From Bacteroidia bacterium (GTDB taxonomy: Bacteria; Bacteroidota; Ignavibacteria; UBA10030): DNA of 64,000 bases. This document shows positions 35,166 to 44,261 of this stretch, piece by piece. The stretch covers positions 122,209 to 186,208 of the forward strand of contig BQML01000014.1 of NCBI GenBank assembly GCA_022180565.1, given 5' to 3'. The notes below the pieces were generated by a model. That model did no database searches. It saw only the letters and a program-made list of their open reading frames with translations, and had not been told where the DNA came from. Position 1 is the first letter of the stretch. The number at the start of each line of letters is the position of its first letter. Both the position numbers and the translations under genes were made by a program.

Positions 35166-37628
35166 CTACTTGCCCCGTTCGTACTCCCTCCAGCGGACGG
35201 CGTATTCCATCAACCGGTCTGCCGCCCTTCCAAAAACCGACCCTTTTGTGAATCCTCCCCCTTCCTCCCTCCCCGCACGCACCCCCGTCAAAATCTCGAT
35301 TCCCTGCTCCACCCTCTCCACCGCGTAAACGTGAAATTGTTTCTTCCGCACAGCCTCCACAATATCCTCTCTGAGCATCAGCTCGGGAACATTCTTTGAA
35401 GGGATCAGCACTCCCTGAGTACCCGTGAGCCCCTTTGCGCGGCACGTATCAAAAAAACCCTCGATTTTCAGATTCACGCCTCCGATGGGCTGAACTTCCC
35501 CTTTTTGATTCACCGATCCCGTCACAGCCAGGTCCTGACGAATCGGAAGTCCGGAAAGGCTGGAGAGAATGGCGTAGATCTCGGTCGAGGACGCGCTGTC
35601 GCCATCCACACCGCCATACGACTGTTCGAATGTTATGCTCGTTTCCATCACAAGCGGCATGCGCTGGGCGAACGTGCTTCTCAGATACCCTGTAAGAATC
35701 GCCACGCCTTTGTTATGTGTTGGCCCGCTCAGATCCGATTCCCGTTCAATGTTGATCACCCCCGACCGGCCCAGCGAAGTCCGTGCCGTGATCCGCGTTG
35801 GTTTGCCGAAAGCATGCTCTCCGAAGTCGTAGATTGTCAATCCGTTGACTTGTCCCACCACCCAACCCTCTGTGTCTATCATGAACGTGCCCTCGGTGAT
35901 CAGCTCTTGAATCTTGTCCTCCACGAGCTTCACCCGATACTCACGCTCCTCCAGGGCTTTCTCGACATGCGACGCCGTCACCATGGCTTCGCCGCTCTTG
36001 GATGCCCAGTAGTTCGCCTCCCGCGCAACGTCCGCAATGATGTTGAACCGCGTGGAAATCTTCTTCTGCCGGCCCGCCAGGCGAACACCGAATTCAATTA
36101 TCTGGGAAAGCGCGCTGGCGTCAAAGGGACGCAGTTTTTCCTCGTCACACACCATTTTCACAAACCTCACATACTGATTAATGCTCTTGTCATCCTTCGG
36201 CATCTCGGAGTCAAAATCGGCCCGGATCTTGAAGATTTTTTTGAAGTCTTCGTCACGGTCATACAACAAATGATACAACTCGGCATCGCCGATCATGATC
36301 ACCTTAACGTTGATCTGAATCGCCTCGGGCTTCATGCCCGTGGGCGCAATGTTGAACATCGGCTCGTAGGTATGAATCTCCATTTTGCCGGTTCGCAACG
36401 TCCTCTTCAGATCCTGCCAGGCCCACGGCTCGACCAATGTGTCAAGCGCGTTGAGGACAAGGTACCCTCCATCCGCCCGCAAGAGAGAGCCGGCCTTGAT
36501 ACGAGTGAAATCGGTCTTCCAGACACCCGACCGCTCAACCTCGCGCTCAAGTGTGCCGAAAATGTTCTTGTATTTCGGATTCGTCTCGATAATGATCGGC
36601 ACGGTCTCGGTATCCGCGTTGTCCACAAGAACATTGACCTTGTACTCAAGGAAATCGTCCTCTTCCGGAGAACCATCGTCACTCTGATCTGCCTGCGCAG
36701 GCTTCCCGCGAAACCGGTCCAGGTTTTGCCTGATATCCTCACGAACATCCTTGAGATATGCTTGAACCTTTGGATCATCGTAGGTTGCCTTCAATACCTC
36801 GATGCTCTCGTCCACAATCGGCATCACGAGCCGTTCTTCGAGCTCCAGGAGCGATTGCTGGACTTTCTTTTCAATGTTCCTCAGCTCTCTGAACACAGCC
36901 GACATTTGGTTCTCCAGCTCCGCCTGGATGCCCTTCATGCGCTCGAACTCCTCTTTCGAAAGTTCCCCCTTGGCGACGAGCACCTCGGCCTGGTCAAGAT
37001 TGACCGGCTGATCGTTCACCACTGGCACAACGTCAGGCCGCATCACGTTGCCGACTTGCACCTGAACAAGATCGAATCCTCTCTCCTTCACCCGTTTTTC
37101 AAAGTCCAGCAGGACGCTTTTTTGCCGTTCTTGAAAGTGCTGGAGGGTGGTCTTCCTCGCTTCCTGATATCGCTGGCTTTCATACAAAGCCGGGATGCTG
37201 ATCAGAAGATCCTTCACCAGTGCTTCCATATCGTTTTTGAGCGACCTCCCTTGCCCGGCGGGCAATGCCAGCGCTACCGGCATGTCCGGATTATGGAAAT
37301 TGTGCACATAACAGTGGTCCTTCAGAGGAACCTTCCGGTGCTCGAATTCATGGAGGAGCCGCTTGATCGTGGTGGTTCGTCCGGTACCAGGCAATCCGGT
37401 CACAAAAATGTTGTAGCCGAAATGCTCCATCTCGAGGCCCACGCGCAGTGCTCTCAGTGCCCGCTCCTGGCCGATGATTTCCTTGGGAGGATGGACTTCC
37501 TCGGTCGATGAAATCTTGAGGGCCTGGGGGTCACATTGCCAGCGAAGCTTGTCGGGACTCAGAGATGCATGATGGGGGGTCTGCAGAAGCGAGGACCGCC
37601 GCGTCGTACGTTTTGATTGTTTTTTCAT
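35166..37628 (-). CDS. Lon-like ATP-dependent protease (AAA_32 type)
   Basis: An 820-residue protease combining an AAA+ module with a C-terminal Lon peptidase domain, but lacking the Lon N-terminal LAN domain. The P-loop is GLPGTGRTT (78-86), with arginine in place of the usual lysine, a family feature. A long helical middle part (about 150-330) resembles a coiled-coil insertion. The catalytic serine is S678 in DGDSASSTE and the lysine K721 in IGGVNLKIEG. The family degrades unknown substrates in the cytoplasm. It is 46 bases after the asparaginase-domain gene on the same strand and ends tail-to-tail with the Kef gene. Confidence 0.9.
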   Translation of the reverse strand: MKKQSKRTTRRSSLLQTPHHASLSPDKLRWQCDPQALKISSTEEVHPPKEIIGQERALRALRVGLEMEHFGYNIFVTGLPGTGRTTTIKRLLHEFEHRKVPLKDHCYVHNFHNPDMPVALALPAGQGRSLKNDMEALVKDLLISIPALYESQRYQEARKTTLQHFQERQKSVLLDFEKRVKERGFDLVQVQVGNVMRPDVVPVVNDQPVNLDQAEVLVAKGELSKEEFERMKGIQAELENQMSAVFRELRNIEKKVQQSLLELEERLVMPIVDESIEVLKATYDDPKVQAYLKDVREDIRQNLDRFRGKPAQADQSDDGSPEEDDFLEYKVNVLVDNADTETVPIIIETNPKYKNIFGTLEREVERSGVWKTDFTRIKAGSLLRADGGYLVLNALDTLVEPWAWQDLKRTLRTGKMEIHTYEPMFNIAPTGMKPEAIQINVKVIMIGDAELYHLLYDRDEDFKKIFKIRADFDSEMPKDDKSINQYVRFVKMVCDEEKLRPFDASALSQIIEFGVRLAGRQKKISTRFNIIADVAREANYWASKSGEAMVTASHVEKALEEREYRVKLVEDKIQELITEGTFMIDTEGWVVGQVNGLTIYDFGEHAFGKPTRITARTSLGRSGVINIERESDLSGPTHNKGVAILTGYLRSTFAQRMPLVMETSITFEQSYGGVDGDSASSTEIYAILSSLSGLPIRQDLAVTGSVNQKGEVQPIGGVNLKIEGFFDTCRAKGLTGTQGVLIPSKNVPELMLREDIVEAVRKKQFHVYAVERVEQGIEILTGVRAGREEGGGFTKGSVFGRAADRLMEYAVRWREYERGK

Positions 37629-37674
37629 GGAATGATCAACGGGTCACGCATGGTAGGAAAAACTCGGGCCACTT

Positions 37675-38175
37675 TCAAACCTTTCTTGAACTGACTTCCT
37701 CGAACATTCCCGTGCTTTTGTTCTTGTGGACGTTGTCCCATGAAAACACTCTTCCATTCATGGCAATATAAACGCCGGGCGCAAGAACCTGCACAAACGC
37801 AAGCGCGCTCCCCAGATTGAAGAGCCCGTCGGAACTCCCGAACTTGTACGGAACCATCGCGCCGGTCAACACAATGGTCTTCCCTTTCACCTGTTCCCCC
37901 AACACACGGGCCGTCACCTCCATGGTGTCCGTTCCATGGGTCACAACAATCCTCTCCTCTCTGGCCTTCCTGCAGTGCTCCGCAATGGTCTTCCGATCGT
38001 CATCGGTCATCTCAAGGCTGTCCACCAGCATCAAGGTGTGGACGTCCACTGCAACATCACAGCGGCCAAGTTTGAGCATCTCCGGAACATGCGTGTCCTT
38101 GAAAAATAATCTCCCGGCGATTTCGTCATATTCCTTGTCAAACGTCCCGCCTGTTACAAAGATCTTGATGTTCAT
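37675..38175 (-). CDS. Short asparaginase-domain protein
   Basis: A 166-residue protein equal to only the N-terminal domain of a type I/II L-asparaginase (usually about 330 residues). The first nucleophile region FVTGGTFDKEYDE and the second THGTDTMEVTA with TGAMVPYKF are intact. The C-terminal domain is absent, and the frame stops cleanly, so this is probably a stable short family and not a broken gene. Whether it hydrolyses asparagine is unknown; the active site of full asparaginases also needs residues from a neighbouring subunit. The start is 7 bases after the acyltransferase stop. Confidence 0.8.
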   Translation of the reverse strand: MNIKIFVTGGTFDKEYDEIAGRLFFKDTHVPEMLKLGRCDVAVDVHTLMLVDSLEMTDDDRKTIAEHCRKAREERIVVTHGTDTMEVTARVLGEQVKGKTIVLTGAMVPYKFGSSDGLFNLGSALAFVQVLAPGVYIAMNGRVFSWDNVHKNKSTGMFEEVSSRKV

Positions 38176-38182
38176 GCATGCC

Positions 38183-39322
38183 TCAATAAGGTCTGGTAAA
38201 AAATTCAAACACGAGCACACATCCCAACCACCATTGCACCGTTTGAAGCAAAACGGGATGCTTTTCTTTCAGAACCCTCCAAGTCCGGGCAAGCGCGTAC
38301 AGAGCGAGGACAAAGACCGCGCTCAAGCCCGTCGCCGCCATCCATCCATACTGCCCTTTCCAGAAGAATGAAAGATGCATCTCGGCATTCACGGGACTGC
38401 CGTAGAGCGCAACGAGGTGAACGATATACACAAAAAGGGACTCCATCCCGAGCAGGGCCAGAGGAGCAAGCGTTCCTCCACGAAGTGCACGCTCAAGAAG
38501 CCATGCACCGCTCATGAGCAGGAAAAGACCTCCCAGCTTCATGACAAAAAAATTCGGACTGTCATGCCAGAAATCCGTTTGCGCATAGAAACGCAGGGGG
38601 ATCCACTCAAGGAAGAATCCTCCGGCTATACAGCAAAGGCCCGTGAGCGCAAGCCGACGGATGAAAACATGTTCGCTGCCTTCTTCTGCATGCCGAGTGA
38701 ATTCATACGACACAGCGGCCCCCGCGAAGAGAAATGCGCCGTACGGCACAAGGGGATAGACGGATCCGTGCGTCCCCTGGAGGCCCATGGAAAGCGCCGG
38801 AGACATGCCGCTGAGATCCATCCGCCACAGGACAGGGGCAATCAGCACCAGCGCGGAACCTACGACGATCACCGCACCGAGAAAGAGGTGTCGCTCACGA
38901 GCCGACAGGAGGAGGATTTGGAGGATCAAGAGGGAGTATCCGATGCACTGAAGGACATCGAAACTGAAGAAGGTCTGCCAATCCTTGAGCGACGCCTCGG
39001 CAAGTGTCTTGCTCAGGGAGAAGAATGGAAGGTGAAGACCATATCCCAGCAAAACTAAGAAAAGGATCTTCCGCAGCCTGCGGCCCAGGACCGGCGTCGG
39101 GCGCAAGAATTCGGGCCATTTCCGTTGTGCGGAGATTCCGAATGTGATCCCCGCACCGAAGAGAAAACCGGGACCCGTGATGCCGTGAAGCAACTCGTGG
39201 AATCGAAATAGGGACGAGAGCTGAAGTGCCGGCTGGAGGAACTCCCGCATGGCATGGCCCTCGATCATCAGCAGAACGGCGATTCCGCGATACACGTCGA
39301 GGAAGGCATATCGCTTGTTCAT
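38183..39322 (-). CDS. HGSNAT/DUF1624-like membrane acyltransferase
   Basis: A 379-residue integral membrane protein with about ten helices. [21 protein letters not shown] at the N-terminus, then a histidine-containing helix and [18 protein letters not shown], resemble the heparan-alpha-glucosaminide N-acetyltransferase (DUF1624) group, which moves an acetyl group from cytoplasmic acetyl-CoA to a sugar outside. [13 protein letters not shown] near the C-terminus is also usual. It overlaps the pta gene by four bases. Because pta makes acetyl-CoA, a functional link between acetyl-CoA supply and membrane acetylation is plausible but not proven. The acceptor is unknown. Confidence 0.75.
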   Translation of the reverse strand: MNKRYAFLDVYRGIAVLLMIEGHAMREFLQPALQLSSLFRFHELLHGITGPGFLFGAGITFGISAQRKWPEFLRPTPVLGRRLRKILFLVLLGYGLHLPFFSLSKTLAEASLKDWQTFFSFDVLQCIGYSLLILQILLLSARERHLFLGAVIVVGSALVLIAPVLWRMDLSGMSPALSMGLQGTHGSVYPLVPYGAFLFAGAAVSYEFTRHAEEGSEHVFIRRLALTGLCCIAGGFFLEWIPLRFYAQTDFWHDSPNFFVMKLGGLFLLMSGAWLLERALRGGTLAPLALLGMESLFVYIVHLVALYGSPVNAEMHLSFFWKGQYGWMAATGLSAVFVLALYALARTWRVLKEKHPVLLQTVQWWLGCVLVFEFFTRPY

Positions 39323-40305
39323 GCCGATGCCGCTCCCATGACGGCGTTGATCGCAATAACCGTGACGATATCCGAGACACTTGCTCCGCGGGACAGATCG
39401 AACGCCGGCTTTCTCAGGCCCTGAACAATCGGACCGAACGCCTCGGCCCCTCCCATTCGTTGCGCCATTTTATATCCGATATTTCCGGCATTGAGGTCCG
39501 GAAAAATCAGCACGTTGGCTCTCCCTTCGACAGGGCTTCCCGGGGCCTTCCGCTCCGCCACCGAGGGCACAATTGCCGCGTCCAGCTGAAGCTCGCCGTC
39601 GAGAACAAGCGCGGGTGCCTTTTTCCTTGCCAGCACGACTGCCTCCTGGACTTTCGTCACAAGCGGATGCGAAGCACTTCCTCTCGTGGAAAAAGACAGC
39701 AGAGCAACGCGCGCAGGCTCACCGGTTAATGCCGTATGGTTCCCCGCCGATGCGATCGCAATATCGGCCAGTTGTTCGGGCGTCGGGTCGGGCACAACCG
39801 CCCCATCGGCAAACGTGTAGACGGCGTACGGGAAGACAATCAAAAAGAAGCTTGAGACAACGCTGATGCCATCCTGAACGCCGATCACTTGAATGCCCGC
39901 ACGAAGCACATCGGCCGTAGTCGAAACCGATCCCGCGACGCTACCGTCTGCAAGCCCCTCTCTCACCATCATGGCCCCAAAAAACAACGGATCGCGAATG
40001 GTCTCCTGCGCCTGCTCAAAGGTTACACCTTTCTTCTTCCTCAGATTGAAATACACATGGCTGAAATCACTCAGCCGTTCGGATCGGGAAGGATCGACAA
40101 TTCGCACTCCCTGGAGTGAAATACCGGACCGGTCGGCCAGCGATCGGATCTCCTTCTCATTCCCCACGAGGCTTATGACAGCAATTCCCTCATCCACGCA
40201 CGTCCGAGCCGCCAGGAGTGTCCGTTCGTCAACGGCATCAGGAAGAACAATGTGGCGTTTGAGAGATTTCGCCTTTCCTGCAATGGATTCAATCAATGTC
40301 GGCAT
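39319..40305 (-). CDS. pta: Phosphate acetyltransferase
   Basis: A 328-residue protein of the short Pta type (EC 2.3.1.8), interconverting acetyl-CoA and acetyl phosphate. [17 protein letters not shown] opens the domain; [25 protein letters not shown] and [20 protein letters not shown] are the conserved core. No N-terminal DRTGG regulatory domain is present. No acetate kinase gene is in the window. It is the first gene of a minus-strand operon with acyltransferase, short asparaginase and Lon-like protease. The 230-base gap to miaB separates two divergent units. Confidence 0.93.
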   Translation of the reverse strand: MPTLIESIAGKAKSLKRHIVLPDAVDERTLLAARTCVDEGIAVISLVGNEKEIRSLADRSGISLQGVRIVDPSRSERLSDFSHVYFNLRKKKGVTFEQAQETIRDPLFFGAMMVREGLADGSVAGSVSTTADVLRAGIQVIGVQDGISVVSSFFLIVFPYAVYTFADGAVVPDPTPEQLADIAIASAGNHTALTGEPARVALLSFSTRGSASHPLVTKVQEAVVLARKKAPALVLDGELQLDAAIVPSVAERKAPGSPVEGRANVLIFPDLNAGNIGYKMAQRMGGAEAFGPIVQGLRKPAFDLSRGASVSDIVTVIAINAVMGAASA

Positions 40306-40488
40306 TTCTCGTTCTCGGTTTGATCAAAGAGAGATTCTCAGGAACAAGCCCCACCAATATACTACCGAATTGCACTGCATTCAATGAACCGAATGCCTCT
40401 GCCGAAATGTCAATCAGGTCACAGGGGAAAATGGCCTCATGTCGAAAAAATCCTTAAATTAATTGCACTTGTCAAAGTGAGTTGTTGT

Positions 40489-40517
40489 TTGACAGAATGG
40501 CATAGTTTCGGTACATT
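40489..40517 (+). promoter_or_regulatory. Sigma70-like promoter for miaB and downstream genes
   Basis: TTGACA (40489-40494) and TACATT (40512-40517) with a 17-base spacer. The ATG is at 40536, giving a leader of about 12 bases and little room for a ribosome site. The upstream sequence is AT-rich, and CACTTGTCAAAGTG nearby is a small inverted repeat. Confidence 0.6.
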
Positions 40518-40535
40518 AATGGTTCCACTTTACCC

Positions 40536-41882
40536 ATGATTCCTGTTCGCAAGGTTTATCTCGAAACATACGGCTGTCAGATGAATGTGGCCGACAGCGA
40601 GGTTGTTCTGAGCATTCTGAACAACGCCGGATACGAGCGGACGGATCGCGCCGCCGAGGCCGATGTTGCCCTCGTGAACACGTGCGCCGTCAGGGAAAAT
40701 GCCGAACAACGGATCTATGGCAGACTCGGAGAGTTCAGACACCTCCGAAAGTCGAATCCCGGTCTTGTTATAGGCGTGCTTGGCTGTATGGCCGAGCGCC
40801 TCAGAAAGGATCTGCTCCAGTCAGAGAGTTCGGTCGATCTGGTCATCGGCCCCGATGAATACCGCCGTCTTCCCGAGCTTGTCGAGCATGCTCTCCAGGG
40901 CGAAAAAGGGATTGCCGTGCGGCTTTCCCGCGTCGAGAACTATGACGACATCGTTCCGCTTCGCACCGACGGAATCAGCGCGTGGGTTTCGGTGATGCGC
41001 GGGTGCGACAAGTTCTGCACCTTCTGCGTGGTTCCGTATACCCGCGGACGCGAGCGGAGCAGGACGGTTCGAAACGTCGTGAAGGAAATTACAGCCCTGG
41101 TCGAACGAGGATTCAAGGAGGTCACCTTGCTGGGACAGAACGTGAACTCCTACCGCGACGGCGAGAGCCAGGGTGACTTCGCCGATCTCTTGGAGGCCGT
41201 GGCACGAATCGATTCTCGGTTGCGCGTCCGTTTCACGACGTCTCATCCGCAGGATATGTCGGACAAGCTCATTGCCACCATTGCGCGTCACGACAACATC
41301 TGCAATTACATCCATCTTCCCGTCCAGTCCGGCTCCGACAGAATTCTGCGACTCATGAATCGCACCTATACGAGCAGTCACTATCTGAATCTTGTCGGAA
41401 GGATCAGGGCCGCCATTCCCGACGTAAGCCTCTCCACCGACATCATTGCCGGATTCCCGACCGAGACTGACGAGGATCACCGGATGACGCTTGATCTCCT
41501 GCGCGAAGTATCGTATGACGGGGCTTTTACCTTCAAGTATTCCCCCCGGGAGAACACGAAGGCCTGGCAGATGGGTGATGACATACCGGAGGACGTCAAA
41601 GTTGCACGGCTCAATGAGATCATTGATCTCCAACGGGAGATTTCCCTTCAACGGAATCGTGTGCTTGTCGGACAGACGGTCGAGATATTGGTTGAAGGGC
41701 CCAGCAAGCGATCGGAAAAGGACTTTACAGGACGTACCGAAACGAACAAGACCGTCGTGTTTCCAAGGGACGATGCCGCGGCGGGACAATACAGGAAAGT
41801 CACCATCGACAGGGTCAATTCCGCCACATTGTTCGGTTCGTTGGCGCCGGTTACCGCGCGCCGAAAAGCCGCGAACGGATAA
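40536..41882 (+). CDS. miaB: tRNA-2-methylthio-N6-dimethylallyladenosine synthase MiaB
   Basis: A 448-residue methylthiotransferase that modifies i6A37 of tRNAs reading UNN codons. The N-terminal UPF0004 domain has three cluster cysteines, C14, C50 and C84 (YGCQMNVADSE, NTCAVRENA, LGCMAE). The radical-SAM domain has C157, C161 and C164 (RGCDKFCTFCVVPYTRGRE). A TRAM domain ends the protein (GQTVEILVEG...). Length is normal and all six cysteines are intact. It has its own promoter and starts a long plus-strand run of envelope genes. The SPOR gene follows after 17 bases. Confidence 0.97.
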   Translation: MIPVRKVYLETYGCQMNVADSEVVLSILNNAGYERTDRAAEADVALVNTCAVRENAEQRIYGRLGEFRHLRKSNPGLVIGVLGCMAERLRKDLLQSESSVDLVIGPDEYRRLPELVEHALQGEKGIAVRLSRVENYDDIVPLRTDGISAWVSVMRGCDKFCTFCVVPYTRGRERSRTVRNVVKEITALVERGFKEVTLLGQNVNSYRDGESQGDFADLLEAVARIDSRLRVRFTTSHPQDMSDKLIATIARHDNICNYIHLPVQSGSDRILRLMNRTYTSSHYLNLVGRIRAAIPDVSLSTDIIAGFPTETDEDHRMTLDLLREVSYDGAFTFKYSPRENTKAWQMGDDIPEDVKVARLNEIIDLQREISLQRNRVLVGQTVEILVEGPSKRSEKDFTGRTETNKTVVFPRDDAAAGQYRKVTIDRVNSATLFGSLAPVTARRKAANG

Positions 41883-41899
41883 GAGGGATGGAGGTTCGT

Positions 41900-42604
41900 A
41901 TGCGCATCGCGATTTTTACTGCCTTGATCGTATTTACTTCAGCCGCATCTGCTCAGAATGAACGGAGCGGGGAACCGGACATTCAACGACGCCTGGAAAT
42001 GATTGAACGAAATCAAGCCGAGGCCGTGAAGGCCGAGCTTCCCACGCTGATGACGAACTATCAGAATCACCCCGGCGTTCTGTATTTGCAGGCCGTCTTG
42101 ACGACAAATGGAATCGAAGCGGCAAAGCTCTATCAAAGCATTGTGGACAATTTTCCCCGGAGCGAATGGGCCGATGATGCGCTGTACAAACTTCATCAAT
42201 ATTACTATTCGATCGGCCTGTACAAAACCGGCGACCAGAAACTTCAACAGCTAAAGCAGGAATATCCCTTTTCCACGTACGCGGTGGCGGAGAAAGCCTC
42301 CGAACCCGTCAACCCGCCCAAGGAAGAAGCACCGGCAGACATTAAGCCCACCGGCACAGTCGAGAAATTCCCAACGGGATTCACGGTCCAGGTCGGAGCG
42401 TTTTCAACATTGCAGAACGCTGAAGAACTCAAAGCAAAGTTTGAAAAGGAGAACTATTCTTCCAACATTTTCACGATCGTGAACAACGGAAGAAAACTCC
42501 ATAAGGTCTGGGTAGGGGAATTTCAGACCTACGAAGATGCTAAACGATTTACGGCGGAAATCCGAAGGAAGTTCAGCCTCGAATCAATCGTGGTCTCGCG
42601 GTAG
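41900..42604 (+). CDS. Exported SPOR-domain protein
   Basis: A 234-residue protein starting at the ATG at 41900, which gives a signal peptide ending near SAASAQ; an ATG four codons earlier (41888) would add MEVR. The middle has tetratricopeptide-like helices (YQSIVDNFPRSEWADDALYKLHQYY). The C-terminal SPOR domain is clear (FTVQVGAFSTLQNAEELKAKF...YEDAKRFTAEIRRKF). SPOR domains bind peptidoglycan lacking stem peptides at the division site. In this cluster it precedes a sigma-54-type activator and LptE. Confidence 0.88.
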   Translation: MRIAIFTALIVFTSAASAQNERSGEPDIQRRLEMIERNQAEAVKAELPTLMTNYQNHPGVLYLQAVLTTNGIEAAKLYQSIVDNFPRSEWADDALYKLHQYYYSIGLYKTGDQKLQQLKQEYPFSTYAVAEKASEPVNPPKEEAPADIKPTGTVEKFPTGFTVQVGAFSTLQNAEELKAKFEKENYSSNIFTIVNNGRKLHKVWVGEFQTYEDAKRFTAEIRRKFSLESIVVSR

Positions 42605-42610
42605 AGGGTC

Positions 42611-43750
42611 ATGACTCGGGAAGCCTTCCAGAGAGAACACGGGATTATTGGGTCGTCCCCGGAGATCCTGGAGATCATCGACGTGATTCGACAGGTGGCT
42701 CCGACGGACATCACCGTCCTCATCACCGGCGAGAGCGGCACGGGAAAAGAAGTCATCGCGCGGGCCATCCATACGGCCAGCAAGCGATCGAAGAAACCCC
42801 TTGTGACGGTCAATTGCGGGGCCATTCCGGAGGGCCTGATCGAGAGCGAACTGTTCGGCCACGAAAAGGGATCGTTCACCAGCGCGGTGGACACCCGGCG
42901 CGGATACTTCGAGATCGCCGACGGCGGCACCATCTTTTTGGATGAGATTGGCGAAACGCCCCTTGCAACGCAGGTGAAGCTCCTGCGTGTTTTGGAAAAC
43001 GGCGAGTTTTCACGCGTCGGATCATCGACATCGCGAACAACCGACGTGAGGGTGGTCGCGGCAACAAACAAGAATCTGGAATTCGAAGTCCAGCAAAAAC
43101 GCTTCCGGCCGGATCTGTATTTCCGCCTTCGTTCCGTAAACATCTGGCTCCCCCCCTTACGAAACCGGCGCGGGGACATCCCCGCTCTTGTCGATGCCTT
43201 CATCCGCGAGTTCACCGAGCGTAACGGCATGACGTTCGAAGGGTTCAGCCCCGAGGCGATGGAAATTCTGATGGAGTATCACTGGCCTGGCAACATTCGC
43301 GAGCTCCGCAACGTGGTGGAGAGCCTGATCGTTCTTGAGAACGGCAGGCAAATAGGTGCAGATCAGGTCCGCAAGCAATTGTACGGGGCCGACGTTGTCG
43401 GAGGCGGAACCTTCGATCGGTCGCGCAATCTGCCCGTCATCACCAACAAGACCGTGGAGCAGGCCGAACGAGAGCTTATCTACCGTGCACTCCTCGACCT
43501 CAAGGCCGATATTCTGGAGCTGAAAGACCTCCTCGCGCAACAGCCTCTTCAGACTGAAGGCAGACGTCCGGCACAGATCGACAATGGCGAAAACGGCAAC
43601 GGGAACTATTCGCTTGACGACATGGAGCGGCAGATGATCCAGAAGGCTCTTGATCGCCATGAAGGCAATCGCCGCCTTGCTGCGCGCGAACTGAACATCA
43701 GCGAACGTACGCTCTATCGCAAGATCAAAGAGTATGGACTGAATGGATAA
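42611..43750 (+). CDS. Sigma-54-interacting transcription activator, no receiver domain
   Basis: A 379-residue AAA+ activator with a C-terminal Fis-type helix-turn-helix. Walker A is GESGTGKE (40-47) and Walker [11 protein letters not shown] (105-114). The loop that touches sigma-54, normally GAFTGA, reads GSFTSA (87-92). The HTH is [20 protein letters not shown]. There is no N-terminal receiver or GAF sensor; the protein starts directly in the AAA+ domain. Activity is therefore probably controlled by other proteins or constitutive. It starts 6 bases after the SPOR gene stop, and lptE overlaps its end by 8 bases. Confidence 0.9.
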   Translation: MTREAFQREHGIIGSSPEILEIIDVIRQVAPTDITVLITGESGTGKEVIARAIHTASKRSKKPLVTVNCGAIPEGLIESELFGHEKGSFTSAVDTRRGYFEIADGGTIFLDEIGETPLATQVKLLRVLENGEFSRVGSSTSRTTDVRVVAATNKNLEFEVQQKRFRPDLYFRLRSVNIWLPPLRNRRGDIPALVDAFIREFTERNGMTFEGFSPEAMEILMEYHWPGNIRELRNVVESLIVLENGRQIGADQVRKQLYGADVVGGGTFDRSRNLPVITNKTVEQAERELIYRALLDLKADILELKDLLAQQPLQTEGRRPAQIDNGENGNGNYSLDDMERQMIQKALDRHEGNRRLAARELNISERTLYRKIKEYGLNG

Positions 43751-44258
43751 GCGTGTGAGAACCCTCCTCCCGATTGTCGCGATGACGGCATTGATCCTGG
43801 CTTCACCGGGATGTCGCTATTCGTTCTCCGGGGGCTCCGTTCCCCCCAATCTCAAAACCATCGCCATTACGATCGTCCAGGATCAAAGTGGATACGGGGA
43901 TCCTCTCCTCAAGGACACGTTCACCGAGAGGCTCGTGGAGATCTTTACGAACGACGGGAATCTCACGCTGGCCGAACGAGGCACCTCGGATTCCATTCTT
44001 GAAACTGTTATCACCGGCGTCCGTGAATCCGCTTCCGTCGTTCAACCCGGCGAACAAGTCGCTCAGCGGCGAATGACCGTCACGGCCCGTGTAAAGTTCA
44101 CGGATGTCAAGCAACGAAAAGTGCTCTGGGAGAAGGAATTCAGCCAATGGGGAGACTTCCCTTCTGGTGCAGGCGTTACACAACGAAACGAAGGCATTCA
44201 GGAAGCAATCAGAAAACTCACGGAAGACATTCTTAATGAAACTGTCGCAGGATGGTAA
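43743..44258 (+). CDS. LptE-family lipopolysaccharide-assembly lipoprotein
   Basis: A 171-residue lipoprotein with signal and lipobox LASPGC (cysteine 24). The rest resembles LptE of Bacteroidota ([19 protein letters not shown], then [18 protein letters not shown]). LptE forms the plug of the LptD barrel that inserts LPS in the outer membrane. It overlaps the sigma-54 activator end by 8 bases. A GT2 glycosyltransferase follows after only 3 bases, so an LPS or polysaccharide link is likely. LptD is not in the window. Confidence 0.82.
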   Translation: MDKRVRTLLPIVAMTALILASPGCRYSFSGGSVPPNLKTIAITIVQDQSGYGDPLLKDTFTERLVEIFTNDGNLTLAERGTSDSILETVITGVRESASVVQPGEQVAQRRMTVTARVKFTDVKQRKVLWEKEFSQWGDFPSGAGVTQRNEGIQEAIRKLTEDILNETVAGW

Positions 44259-44261
44259 CGT

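Noticed and set aside
35505..37511. A 668-codon plus-strand frame opposite the Lon-like gene.
   Set aside because: It is antisense to a clearly homologous protease, has histidine- and arginine-rich low-likelihood sequence and no domain.
35166..37628. Arginine in place of lysine in the P-loop of the Lon-like protease as a dead ATPase.
   Set aside because: GxGRT is common in the AAA_32 Lon-like family, so it is not a sign of decay.
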